Source: Chitinophagaceae bacterium (GTDB taxonomy: Bacteria; Bacteroidota; Bacteroidia; Chitinophagales; Chitinophagaceae). From it: 64,000 nt of DNA. Shown piece by piece: positions 9,054 to 17,561 of this stretch. Location of the stretch: positions 1-64,000 of the forward strand of contig JADJBP010000009.1 in NCBI GenBank assembly GCA_016703625.1, in the 5' to 3' direction. Each line of letters starts with the position of its first letter. Position 1 is the stretch's first letter. The position numbers and the translations under genes are program-made. The notes below the pieces were generated by a model. It searched no databases. It saw nothing but the letters and a program-made list of their open reading frames with translations, and had not been told where the DNA came from.

Positions 9054-9138
9054 TTTCCGGGGTGCTGCTGCCAGACAGGCAAAAGCTGAGATAATACCCG
9101 ATAACCTGCACAGGATAATGCCTGCGAAGGGAGAAAAG
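9054..9138 (+). ncRNA. TPP (thiamin pyrophosphate) riboswitch, THI element
   Basis: The conserved THI-box words occur in order and at normal spacing: CGGGGTGC (9058-9065), GCTGAGAT, AATACCCG, ACCTG, GGATAATGCCTGCG and AAGGGAGA. The variable P3 arm is short (CTGCCAGACAGGCAAA). This RNA binds TPP and normally represses thiamin biosynthesis or transport genes when TPP is plentiful. The gene downstream is a TonB-dependent receptor, the arrangement known for thiamin uptake in Bacteroidota. Confidence 0.93.
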
Positions 9139-9145
9139 TCGCCAC

Positions 9146-9168
9146 CCGGCCATACAAGGCCCGGTTTT
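9146..9168 (+). terminator. Possible attenuator hairpin of the TPP riboswitch
   Basis: CCCGGCC, a loop ATACAA, and GGCCCGG followed by TTTT lie directly after the aptamer. This looks like a premature terminator that would form when TPP is bound. The stem has a one-base bulge and the T run is only four, so translational control is also possible. Confidence 0.5.
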
Positions 9169-9209
9169 GTAACGGTATGCACTCCCCCGGATGTTCAGCT
9201 CAATTTTTA

Positions 9210-11376
9210 ATGATGAAGAAGTTAATGATATGTACCCTGCTATGCGCCGGATATGCAGCCGCATTTGCACAAACCGAAAAGAAATTCAATGATACGGCTT
9301 ACCTGCAGCCTGTTGAAGTGCTGGCCATCAGGGCCGGTGAAAAAGCGCCCTTTGCCAAAACTGACCTGGGCAAAAAAGACATTGAAAAAAATAACCTGGG
9401 GCAGGACCTTCCTTTTTTACTGAACCAGACGCCATCGGTGGTGGTGAGCAGCGATGCAGGCAATGGCATTGGTTATACCGGCATCCGCATAAGGGGTACC
9501 GATGCAGCCAGGATCAATGTTACCCTCAACGGTATCCCATATAATGATGCGGAAAGCCAGGGAACTTTTTTTGTTGACCTGCCCGATTTTGCATCTTCGG
9601 CAAACAGTATACAAATACAGCGTGGCGTGGGTACTTCATCCAATGGCGCCGGCGCATTTGGAGGCACCATCAATATTGCAACCAATGATCTGAATAAAGA
9701 ATTTTATGCTGCATCCAACAACAGTTTTGGTTCGTTCAAAACTTTTAAGAACAACATACAGTTTGGCAGCGGTTTACTGGGTAAACATGTTACGGTTGAT
9801 GGCCGGCTGAGCCGCATCAGCAGCGATGGTTATATTGACCGGGCCAATGCAAACCTGCAATCATTTTATATCAGCACGGCTTATGTAAACGAAAAAAACG
9901 CGCTGCGGCTGAATGTGTTTTCGGGTAAGGAAAAAACCTACCAGGCATGGAACGGCGTGGCAGAAAATTTACTGGCAACCCACCGTACCCACAACCCCAG
10001 CGGTACCGAAAGGCCCGGACTGCCCTATGATAATGAGACCGATAATTACACGCAAACCCATTACCAGCTTTTTTATAACCGGAAGTTCAACCCTTACTGG
10101 AAAGGGAACCTGGCCGTTTTTTTAACCCGCGGCAAAGGATATTACGAACAATACAAAGCAGGGGAAAGCTTTTCTGATTATGGCCTCCCCAACCAGATAA
10201 ACGGCACAACGGTGATCACCGAAACCGACCTGGTGAGAAGGCTCTGGCTGAACAATCATTTTTACGGAACCATTTTTTCGCTGCAATACCGTAAACATAA
10301 AACACAGCTGATCATTGGCGGTAGTTATAATGCATACGACGGTAAACACTACGGCACCATAAAATGGACCGGCATACCGGCAGCCATACCCGCCGGGTAC
10401 CGCTGGTACAACACGGATGCACACAAAAAAGACGGTTCGCTGTATGCCAAATGGATACAGCAATGGGGCAGCCACTGGCAAAGCTTTGCAGATGTGCAGG
10501 TACGGCATATTGATTACCGTATCCATGGTTTCAGGTACAATCCTTCCCTGGCCATCAAAGAGCAGTATACCTTTATGAACCCGAAATTCGGCATCACGTA
10601 CACGCATCAGAAATGGCAGGCCTATATTTCGTATGCGCTTGCAGGTAAGGAACCCAACCGCGATGATTTTGAAGCGGGCAATACACAGCTACCCAAACCC
10701 GAACGCCTGCACGATATAGAAATGGGAGTTGAAAAAAAAGGAGCCTGGTATGCTTTTGGGGCCAACTTATATTACATGCATTACAAAAACCAGCTGGTAT
10801 TAACCGGCAAGATCAATGACGTAGGCGCATATACGCGTACCAATATGGCCAACAGTTACCGGGCAGGCATAGAACTGCAGGGCAGCATGAAGATCACAAC
10901 ATGGATGAGCGCTGCCGCCAACATCAGCTTCAGCGAAAATAAAATAAAGGGTTTTACAGAATACCTGGATGATTATGACAATGGCGGGCAGCAGGTTAAT
11001 TTTTATAGAAAAACAGATATTTCTTTTTCTCCCCCGGTGACCGCCGGCGGAAGCATTCATTTTACTCCTGTTACAAACGGGGAGATCAGTTTGATCAGTA
11101 AATATGTGGGCCGGCAATACCTTGACAACACGGCACAACGCTCAAGAAGTTTAGATCCATATTATACCCAGGATATCCGTTTGAGTTATACCCTTGAAAA
11201 TAAAATAAGCAAGTCGGCCAGCCTGGTTTTGCAACTGAATAATGTATTCAATAAAAAATACGAACCCAATGGTTACAGTTTCAGTTATATCTATGGCGGA
11301 GAAACGGCTACCGAAAATTTCTACTTCCCCATGGCAGGGTTTAATTTTATGGTGGGGGGTGAATTTGAGGTTTTGA
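9210..11376 (+). CDS. TonB-dependent outer-membrane receptor, probable thiamin transporter, 3' frameshift
   Basis: About 721 residues. Signal peptide MMKKLMICTLLCAGYAAAFA, then a plug domain with DLPFLLNQTPSVVVSSDAGN and GIRIRGTDAARINVTLNGIP, and a long beta-barrel. The start is the paired ATG at 9210/9213; the TPP riboswitch upstream makes thiamin or a precursor the likely ligand (inference from regulation, not from the barrel). A G6 run at 11354-11359 has one base too many. With five G the barrel ends FMVGVNLRF and stops at 11376, giving the terminal Phe typical of outer-membrane proteins. Uncorrected, translation runs on through a TTGATAC repeat to 11411. No SusD-like partner or thiamin kinase is adjacent. 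Confidence 0.88.
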
Positions 11377-11377
11377 T

Positions 11378-11445
11378 GCTGGATGCTGGATACTTGATAC
11401 TTGATACTTGATACTGGATTCTGGATACTGGATTCTGGAAACTTC
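11378..11445. repeat. Degenerate octamer repeat (TTGATAC / TGGATTC type)
   Basis: Starting right after the receptor stop, words of the form GATACTT, GATACTG and GATTCTG repeat with a period of about eight, for about 65 bases. The same vocabulary occurs at 6546-6588. No coding or hairpin role is evident. Confidence 0.65.
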
Positions 11446-11525
11446 GTCAACTCAATTTTATCCCCGATATCTGCGAAGTGGACTCCCGATTTATCCTCCG
11501 TACCTTCACGAATCAGGACTCGACC

Positions 11526-11834
11526 TCATCCCCCAAACTTCTCCTGCCATACCATCATTCCGCCGGTGAGGTTCTTTACATTGGTAAAGCCAAAGGTTTC
11601 CAGCATCATGCAGGCCTGCATACTCCTGTTACCGCTGCGGCAGTAGCAAACCAGTTCCTCATTTTTCAGATCGTCAATATCATCCACGAGCATCATCTGT
11701 ATCTTGCCCAGGGGAAGCAATGTGCCGCCAATATTGAATTCGGCATGTTCGCCCGGTTCACGCACATCCAGTAAATGAATGGTTTCGCCTGCATCCATGC
11801 GGGTTTTTAATTCTTCGGCAGTGATCGTTATCAT
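11526..11834 (-). CDS. Single-domain rhodanese-like protein
   Basis: 102 residues spanning one rhodanese fold. The active-site loop is CYCRSGNRS with the catalytic Cys in CRSGNR, and DVREPGEHAEFNI is the conserved N-terminal signature. Such proteins transfer sulfane sulfur or sense redox state in the cytoplasm; no signal peptide is present. The start overlaps the end of the PASTA gene by four bases, so the two are translationally coupled within a ddl - PASTA - rhodanese operon. Confidence 0.9.
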   Translation of the reverse strand: MITITAEELKTRMDAGETIHLLDVREPGEHAEFNIGGTLLPLGKIQMMLVDDIDDLKNEELVCYCRSGNRSMQACMMLETFGFTNVKNLTGGMMVWQEKFGG

Positions 11835-12646
11835 GGCAGTTCATTTTTACGGGTGGGTAAAGTGTCTATGGCATTTTTCATAACCTGCGATATCCATACA
11901 TCCATCAGTTGCCCCTGTTGAATATAGGTCAGCCTTTTTTCAACATCAAACCTGTCGGGCCTTTGCTGTATCACATAGGCAATAGCCGTATCCGTTATAA
12001 TACCATCTCCAATGGTTGCACCCAGGCCTATCCCGCTTTCTTCGAGGTAATCTTTTGCTTCGGCGTAGGTCATGCCGATCAGTGACGGAACCGGTATCTC
12101 TTTTTGGTCGAGGCCGCCGCCGATCACCAGGTCGATGCGGCTGCCCCACTGTATCTTTGTTTTTTCGGCTATGCGTATACCGTTATACTGTTGTTCCAGT
12201 ACAGACCCCAGCATAAAATCGGTACGGTAGGTGGTATCGCCCAGCTCCAGGTGGTTCCGTTCCAGCATTTTGATGGCAAAGGCAAGGTTCTGCCCTTCCA
12301 GTTTGGGCATATCCACCATGGGTGGCACTGTACGGTTTACGGTTATAAAAACGGTGCGGTTGATCTTTACCAGTGCATTGGGATCGGGCAACTGTTTTAA
12401 CACAATGCCCCTGGCGGCTGTATCGGTAAACACTGAATCCTGGATATATACTTCAAAGCCCTGCTTTTCGAGCAGGTTTATGGCAGCATCTGTTTTCATG
12501 CCGGTAACAGCAGGCACTTTTAAATAGGCCCCGTGTTTGGTTAACCAGCCCAGCATTTTCAGGAACAGGAATATGATCAGCACCACCAGGACGATAGCTG
12601 CCAGCAGGTTTACCCAAAAAGGTTTATTTGTTATGAATTTAAACAC
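11831..12646 (-). CDS. Membrane-anchored protein with three PASTA domains
   Basis: 271 residues. A single N-terminal membrane helix (about residues 12-32, NLLAAIVLVVLIIFLFLKML) places the rest in the periplasm. Three PASTA repeats follow at about 38-107, 108-180 and 184-256, recognisable from VPAVTGMKTDAAINLL, MPKLEGQNLAFAIKML and VPSLIGMTYAEAKDYL. PASTA domains bind peptidoglycan fragments and usually regulate kinases or penicillin-binding proteins; here there is no kinase domain. Its position immediately after D-Ala-D-Ala ligase supports a role in cell-wall synthesis or sensing. Confidence 0.9.
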   Translation of the reverse strand: MFKFITNKPFWVNLLAAIVLVVLIIFLFLKMLGWLTKHGAYLKVPAVTGMKTDAAINLLEKQGFEVYIQDSVFTDTAARGIVLKQLPDPNALVKINRTVFITVNRTVPPMVDMPKLEGQNLAFAIKMLERNHLELGDTTYRTDFMLGSVLEQQYNGIRIAEKTKIQWGSRIDLVIGGGLDQKEIPVPSLIGMTYAEAKDYLEESGIGLGATIGDGIITDTAIAYVIQQRPDRFDVEKRLTYIQQGQLMDVWISQVMKNAIDTLPTRKNELP

Positions 12647-12677
12647 GCTGTTAAATTAAAATGATGATTGATTTTCA

Positions 12678-13664
12678 TTAACGGTTATGTAAACAGGATT
12701 CCAGCAATTCGGTATAAAACTGTTGCAGGGTCCAGCCCATGGCCCTTACCTGCTGCGGCACAATGCTGGCCTCACTTTGCCCGGGTACTGTATTTATTTC
12801 AAGCAGAACGGGATTGCCCGATGATGCATCGTAAATAAAATCGATCCTTACCAGCCCGTTACAGTTGAAAATGGCATAGGCTTTACGGGCTTCGGCCCTG
12901 ATCTTTTCTGCAATATCATCCGGTACCTGTGCCGGTGTAATTTCATCACTGGCTCCTTCATACTTGGCTTCAAAATCAAAGAACTCATTTTTAGAAATGA
13001 TCTCGGTGATGGGTAAAGCGATCACTTCACCTTTGGATTTAAAAACACCGATGGTCAGTTCGCGTCCTTCTATAAATTCTTCCACCAGTACCTGGTCATC
13101 TTCTTTAAAGGCTTTATCAATGGCTGCGGGCAGTTCACCGGCTGTTTTAACCTTACTCATGCCGATACTGCTGCCGCCGTTGTTTGGTTTTACAAACACC
13201 GGTAATTTTAAATCCTGCAGAACAGTGCCGGGCGAAACCGGGATATGTTTAAACAGGTGTACCGATCTGGCCACGTGCATACCGGCAAATGAGGCTACGG
13301 CAACCGTATATCTTTTATTGAATGTTAAAGCAGAGGTGGCGGTATCGCAGGTGGTGTAGGGAATACCCAGGATATCAAAATAGCCCTGCAGTTTGCCGTC
13401 TTCGCCGGGGGTACCGTGAAGGCCTACCAGCACTGCATCAAAATTTATTTTAGTTCCGTTAATGGTTATGCTGAAATCATTTTTATCAACCGGGATCTTT
13501 TCGCCGCCTGCTGCCAGGTAATACCAGCCTGCCGGGTTGATATCAATTTTAAAACATTCCCATTTAGCGGTATCCAGGTTTTTTTGAATGGCATCGGCGC
13601 TTTTATAGGAGATCACAGCCTCCCCGGAATAGCCACCGGTGATCAATGCAATTTTTTTCTTCAT
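12678..13664 (-). CDS. ddl: D-alanine--D-alanine ligase
   Basis: 328 residues with an ATP-grasp fold. Visible motifs: GGYSGEAVISYKSA at the N-terminus, HGTPGEDGKLQGYFD, FVKPNNGGSSIGMSKV (ATP loop), VEEFIEGRELTIGVF, and the metal site VLLEINTVPGQSEASIVPQQ. The enzyme makes D-Ala-D-Ala for the peptidoglycan stem. The length is slightly short of some family members but complete. It heads the ddl - PASTA - rhodanese set. Confidence 0.94.
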   Translation of the reverse strand: MKKKIALITGGYSGEAVISYKSADAIQKNLDTAKWECFKIDINPAGWYYLAAGGEKIPVDKNDFSITINGTKINFDAVLVGLHGTPGEDGKLQGYFDILGIPYTTCDTATSALTFNKRYTVAVASFAGMHVARSVHLFKHIPVSPGTVLQDLKLPVFVKPNNGGSSIGMSKVKTAGELPAAIDKAFKEDDQVLVEEFIEGRELTIGVFKSKGEVIALPITEIISKNEFFDFEAKYEGASDEITPAQVPDDIAEKIRAEARKAYAIFNCNGLVRIDFIYDASSGNPVLLEINTVPGQSEASIVPQQVRAMGWTLQQFYTELLESCLHNR

Positions 13665-13766
13665 TTGGTTAACGCAGGTTGTTTTACAAAGAAACGAAAT
13701 AAAGGCAATGGATTATTAATTATAACAAACTGTTGAGGATTTCAGGAAACACCCGTAAAACATTCA

Positions 13767-14246
13767 TTATTCATCTTCTTTACTGTCACCGATTCCTTCA
13801 TTCCCGCTGTCGAGCACATATTTCCAGGTGCCGTCCTTTTCTTTTTTCCAGATGCTTACATAGGTGCCGTAAATAACGGTGTCCTTGTTTGTTGGCCTGA
13901 TGGCATACACACCGTAGGTATATCCCAGTTCTCCTGATCTTGCAATGGCGCCGTTCCTGGGTTCCCAGGTCATGGTATAATCGGTATCATTTTGCTGAAT
14001 CAAAAAATCAATGGCATCGGCACCGGCTATCGGCAGCCGGTTGGGCCGAAGCAATACGCCGTTACTGTCGATGTATTCTATAAAAGCCGTCTTCATCCCT
14101 TTCTCTTCGCACAGCCTCGAAAAATCCCTGTCGGCCTTCAGCATCTCCATTTTAGCAATGGCACCGGTTTTTGTTTCCTGTTCGGTTGATAACCTGCAGG
14201 AACCAATGATCAACAACGGAATTATAAAAAATATATTTTTATTCAT
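13767..14246 (-). CDS. Lipoprotein of the SnoaL/DUF4440 (NTF2-like) fold
   Basis: 159 residues. MNKNIFFIIPLLIIGSC gives a lipobox (IGSC). The mature part has MLKADRDFSRLCEEKGMKTA, the helix that opens DUF4440-type domains, followed by strands GELGYTYGVYAIR and GTYVSIWKKEKDGTWKYVLD, where the W-K-Y-V-x-D ending is characteristic. It is likely a small ligand-binding envelope protein of unknown role. Neighbours give no further clue. Confidence 0.75.
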   Translation of the reverse strand: MNKNIFFIIPLLIIGSCRLSTEQETKTGAIAKMEMLKADRDFSRLCEEKGMKTAFIEYIDSNGVLLRPNRLPIAGADAIDFLIQQNDTDYTMTWEPRNGAIARSGELGYTYGVYAIRPTNKDTVIYGTYVSIWKKEKDGTWKYVLDSGNEGIGDSKEDE

Positions 14247-14369
14247 ACAACAAATTAATAAAATAAGGCCAATTAAAAAAGGCGAAAGTATTATAACAAT
14301 ACCCTCGCCCTGAAGCAGGAAATATCACCTGCCTGTAATACCCGCAATGAAGCGGATTATAAAGCGTTC

Positions 14370-14458
14370 GTGAATGGTGAATGGTTAATGGTGAAGGTGC
14401 ATGAGAATTGTGAAGCCTTATCTCAACTCCTGACTCCCGACTCCCGACTCCCGACTCA
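14370..14458. repeat. Two short-period repeats ahead of the ferredoxin stop
   Basis: GTGAATGGTGAATGGTTAAT (from about 14370) is followed by four copies of the heptamer CTCCCGA (about 14428-14456). The last copy merges with the TCA that is the ferredoxin stop codon on the minus strand. Confidence 0.65.
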
Positions 14459-14803
14459 AATATGCATCCTGTCTTTTTTCGCCATCAGTTCATCCACTGT
14501 TTCAACATACATTTCATCAGGCACGCAACAATCTACCGGGCAAACGGCAGCACATTGTGGTTCTTCATGAAAACCCTGGCACTCCGTACACTTATTAGGT
14601 GTGATATAATAAATATCCATACTAACAGGCGTATTGCGCTGATCAGCGTCGATCTGTGTTCCGTCCATCAGGGTAAACATGCCTTTTACTGTTGTTCCAT
14701 CTGATGCAGCCCATTCAACACCACCTTCGTAAATAGCGTTATTGGGACACTCCGGTTCGCATGCACCGCAGTTTATACATTCTTCTGTGATCTTTATAGC
14801 CAT
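14456..14803 (-). CDS. 4Fe-4S dicluster ferredoxin
   Basis: 115 residues. Two cluster motifs are visible: CINCGACEPECPNNAIY near the N-terminus and CTECQGFHEEPQCAAVCPVD near residue 80, each with the terminal CP that completes the partner cluster. The spacer between the motifs is longer than in bacterial 2[4Fe-4S] ferredoxins, a form common in Bacteroidota and proteobacterial Fdx. It is a soluble electron carrier. It is divergent from the acyl-CoA reductase gene (63 bases between starts), a pairing seen repeatedly in Bacteroidota, which suggests a shared promoter region. Confidence 0.92.
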   Translation of the reverse strand: MAIKITEECINCGACEPECPNNAIYEGGVEWAASDGTTVKGMFTLMDGTQIDADQRNTPVSMDIYYITPNKCTECQGFHEEPQCAAVCPVDCCVPDEMYVETVDELMAKKDRMHI

Positions 14804-14866
14804 CTATCGTAATTTTGATTTGTAAAACCTCCTTATGGAAGCCAGGTGCAATTTAATAATAACAAC

Positions 14867-15859
14867 ATGAATTTACAAAAACGAATTGAAATTTTACTGC
14901 GTTTACGGGATTATTTAATAACCAATGATCAAGAATGGCAGCAAATCAAATTAAAATCATCTTTCATAACGGATGGTTTACGATTGAATTCATTGACCTG
15001 GCGGTATCCAATATCTGTTCAGCATTTTTACAACCCGAAAAACTTGAAAGCTGGGCGGCGCATTACCACCTGGATGATAATGTGGGCGGCAAAAATACCG
15101 GCATTGTAATGGCCGGGAACATACCGCTGGTTGGGTTTCATGATTTTTTATGCGTGTTCATCAGCGGGCATAAGCAAACCATTAAATTATCCTCGAAAGA
15201 TGATATCCTGTTAAAACACCTTGTGGATATCATGACTGCCTGGGAACCGGAATTAAAAAATGATATCCGTTTTGCAGACCTGCTGAAGGGATGTGATGCC
15301 TATATTGCTACCGGCAGTAATAATTCGGCCCGGTATTTTGACCTGTATTTCTCAAAATACCCGAACATCATCCGGCGCAACCGCACATCTGTGGCCCTTT
15401 TAACCGGCCATGAAACAATGGATGAATTAAACATGCTGGCGGATGATATACACCAGTATTTTGGATTGGGCTGCCGCAATATCACACAAATATTTGTGCC
15501 GGCAGGATATGATTTTATTCCCCTGCTGGGAACTTTTGATAAATACAAATATTTTGCAGATCATCACAAATACAAGAACAATTACGATTACCAGCTATCC
15601 ATTGCTTTGTTGAACAATATTTACTATATGACCAATGGCAGTACTTTATTGATGGAAAATGATGCCATTTTTCAGCCATCAGCCAGCTTCATTACCAGTT
15701 TTAGATGATGCAAAACAGGTGACCGCCCGTTTAAAAGATAATGAAGCCGTACAGTGTATCTGCGGCAGCGGGGGCATTGCATTTGGACAGGCGCAAAGGC
15801 CGTCCCTTATGGACTATGCCGACGGTGTTGATACCATGCAATTTTTGTTAACTTTATGA
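14867..15859 (+). CDS. Acyl-CoA reductase (LuxC-like, PF05893), three frameshifts
   Basis: Repaired length is about 331 residues from ATG 14867 (MNLQKRIEILLRLRDYL). Features: NGWFTIEFIDLAVSNIC, VMAGNIPLVGFHDFL, ATGSNNSARYFDLYFSKYP, RRNRTSVALLTGHET, the active-site region GLGCRNITQIFVPAGYD and the ending SLMDYADGVDTMQFL. Breaks: one base missing at about 14962-14965; one T missing in the T5 run at about 15669-15673 (expected AIFSPISQLHYQF); one base missing at about 15703. The family reduces acyl-CoA to aldehyde in an ALDH-like fold. The physiological substrate is unknown. The serC gene often found next in this group does not follow here. Confidence 0.82.
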
Positions 15860-15905
15860 CCTCACCCCTCCCGATAGCTATCAGGACTCCAAAAGGAGAG
15901 GGTGA
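15859..15905. repeat. GC-rich imperfect palindrome after acyl-CoA reductase
   Basis: CCTCACCCCTCCCGATAGCT is followed by ATCAGGACTCC and GGAGAGGGTGAAG. GATAGCTATC is a perfect 10-base palindrome, and the outer CTCACCC/GGGTGA arms also pair. Related CTCTCC/GGAGAGG words occur between rpoB and rpoC (53130-53165) and near der. Confidence 0.55.
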
Positions 15906-16124
15906 AGCGGAGATCATAGCGAAGGTTAAAAAAGTTAAATTTTTATTGAGCAAATGATCTACGAAACTCTTCCTAATTAATTGTTAAAGATGGCAGTTGG
16001 TAAATAACATTTTGTCATTGATTCGTTATTTTGTACAAACAGGCACAGGACTTGATAAATGAAGAGGAACCCTTTTAAACAAATACTTTTCAAAAATTGT
16101 TGAACTACATAAAACCTACGAAAA

Positions 16125-17561
16125 ATGAAATGGAAACAGATCTTTGCAACCGTTGCCATTAGTGCAGTAACTACCCTTGCCGTGATCTGGGGAACCGGAA
16201 CTTTTATTACAAAAAACAATAGCTATGCCGGCCAGCAGCCGGGGATGGTTCCTGCAAATTATAAATATGCAGGTTTAACGGATGGTGATACCCCAACAGG
16301 CAGTAACATTGATTTTACAGCACCTGCAGAAGCCGCAACACCGGCCGTTGTGCACATCAAAACAAAAACAAATGCCAAACAGGTAAACAACAGTTTGCCA
16401 AAAAAGGTGCCCAATAACCCGTTCAGTGATTTTTTAGATGATGACATGTTCAACCAGTTATTCGGCGGCCGCGGCCGCAACGTCATACCTGAACAAAGGG
16501 CCAGCGGTTCGGGCGTTATCATCAGCGAAGACGGTTACATTGTAACCAATAACCACGTGGTGGATAATGCAGACGAAATTACCATTACACTCAGCAACAA
16601 AAAAACATACAAGGCAAAAGTGATCGGCACCGACCCTTCGTATGACCTGGCTGTGATCAAAGTGGAAGCAGCAGGTCTGCCCTTTTTATTATACGGAAAT
16701 TCGGATGATATAAAGATCGGGCAATGGGTATTGGCCATCGGTTATCCTTTAAACCTGGAGACCACCGTAACGGCAGGTATTGTAAGTGCCAAGGCAAGAA
16801 CACTGGGATTGAACAGGGATAAAAGCGGCGATGCCAGGGCCGGTGTGGAATCATTTATACAAACCGATGCAGCTGTAAACATGGGCAACAGCGGTGGCGC
16901 CCTCATCAATACCAATGGCAAACTGATCGGTATCAATTCTGCCATTGCTTCACCAACCGGTTACTACTCGGGTTACTCGTATGCCATACCGGTTAACATT
17001 GTACAAAAGGTAGTTGACGACCTGATCAAATTCGGAACTGTTCAGAGAGGATTCCTGGGCGTAAGTTTTGTAAATGCCAGTGACCTGACCGATGATGATA
17101 AAAAGAGACAGGGTATTCCGTCGGGTACAGAAGGTATTTATGTATCTGAAGTACCAACAGAAGGCGGCGCTTATGCAGCCGGTATCCGTAAAGGAGATAT
17201 CCTTACAAGAATTAACGGCAACACGATCACCAACGGCGCCGAAATGCAGGGAATGATCAGCATGCAGAAACCGGGTGATAAAATACCGGTTACATACCGC
17301 AGGAACGGTAAAGAGAATACGGTAACGGTTACCCTGAAAAACAAGGCCGGTAATTACGAAATCGTAAAAGCAGATGCCGTGATAGAAGCACTGGGCGCCG
17401 ACCTGGTTACCCTTGATCCGAAAAAGGCCAGGGATTACGGCATTGCAGGCGGTGTAATTGTTAAGAAAATAAACGAGGGCGCTTTAAATGACCAGACCAG
17501 GATGAAAGACGGTTTTATCATTTTAAAAGTGAATGACCAGTTTTTTATTCCTTTATTTTAA
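16125..17561 (+). CDS. Deg/HtrA family periplasmic serine protease, C-terminus cut within the second PDZ
   Basis: 478 residues. N-terminal membrane or signal segment (IFATVAISAVTTLAVIW), then a trypsin-like domain with the catalytic triad: His in TNNHVVDNADE, Asp in DPSYDLAVIK, Ser in NMGNSGGALIN. PDZ1 begins at RGFLGVSFVNAS and PDZ2 at about residue 420 (LGADLVTLDPKKARDYGIAGG). PDZ2 stops abruptly at ILKVNDQ followed by FFIPLF, about 40-60 residues before the usual family end, and the last 17 bases overlap the 3' end of the convergent GH13 gene. The truncation may be a real deletion or a misassembly. The protease would handle misfolded envelope proteins. Confidence 0.9.
   Translation: MKWKQIFATVAISAVTTLAVIWGTGTFITKNNSYAGQQPGMVPANYKYAGLTDGDTPTGSNIDFTAPAEAATPAVVHIKTKTNAKQVNNSLPKKVPNNPFSDFLDDDMFNQLFGGRGRNVIPEQRASGSGVIISEDGYIVTNNHVVDNADEITITLSNKKTYKAKVIGTDPSYDLAVIKVEAAGLPFLLYGNSDDIKIGQWVLAIGYPLNLETTVTAGIVSAKARTLGLNRDKSGDARAGVESFIQTDAAVNMGNSGGALINTNGKLIGINSAIASPTGYYSGYSYAIPVNIVQKVVDDLIKFGTVQRGFLGVSFVNASDLTDDDKKRQGIPSGTEGIYVSEVPTEGGAYAAGIRKGDILTRINGNTITNGAEMQGMISMQKPGDKIPVTYRRNGKENTVTVTLKNKAGNYEIVKADAVIEALGADLVTLDPKKARDYGIAGGVIVKKINEGALNDQTRMKDGFIILKVNDQFFIPLF

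Noticed and set aside
11377..11411. C-terminal extension of the TonB receptor
   Set aside because: It arises only from an extra G at 11354-11359 and reads a TTGATAC repeat; the repaired protein ends in Phe at 11376.
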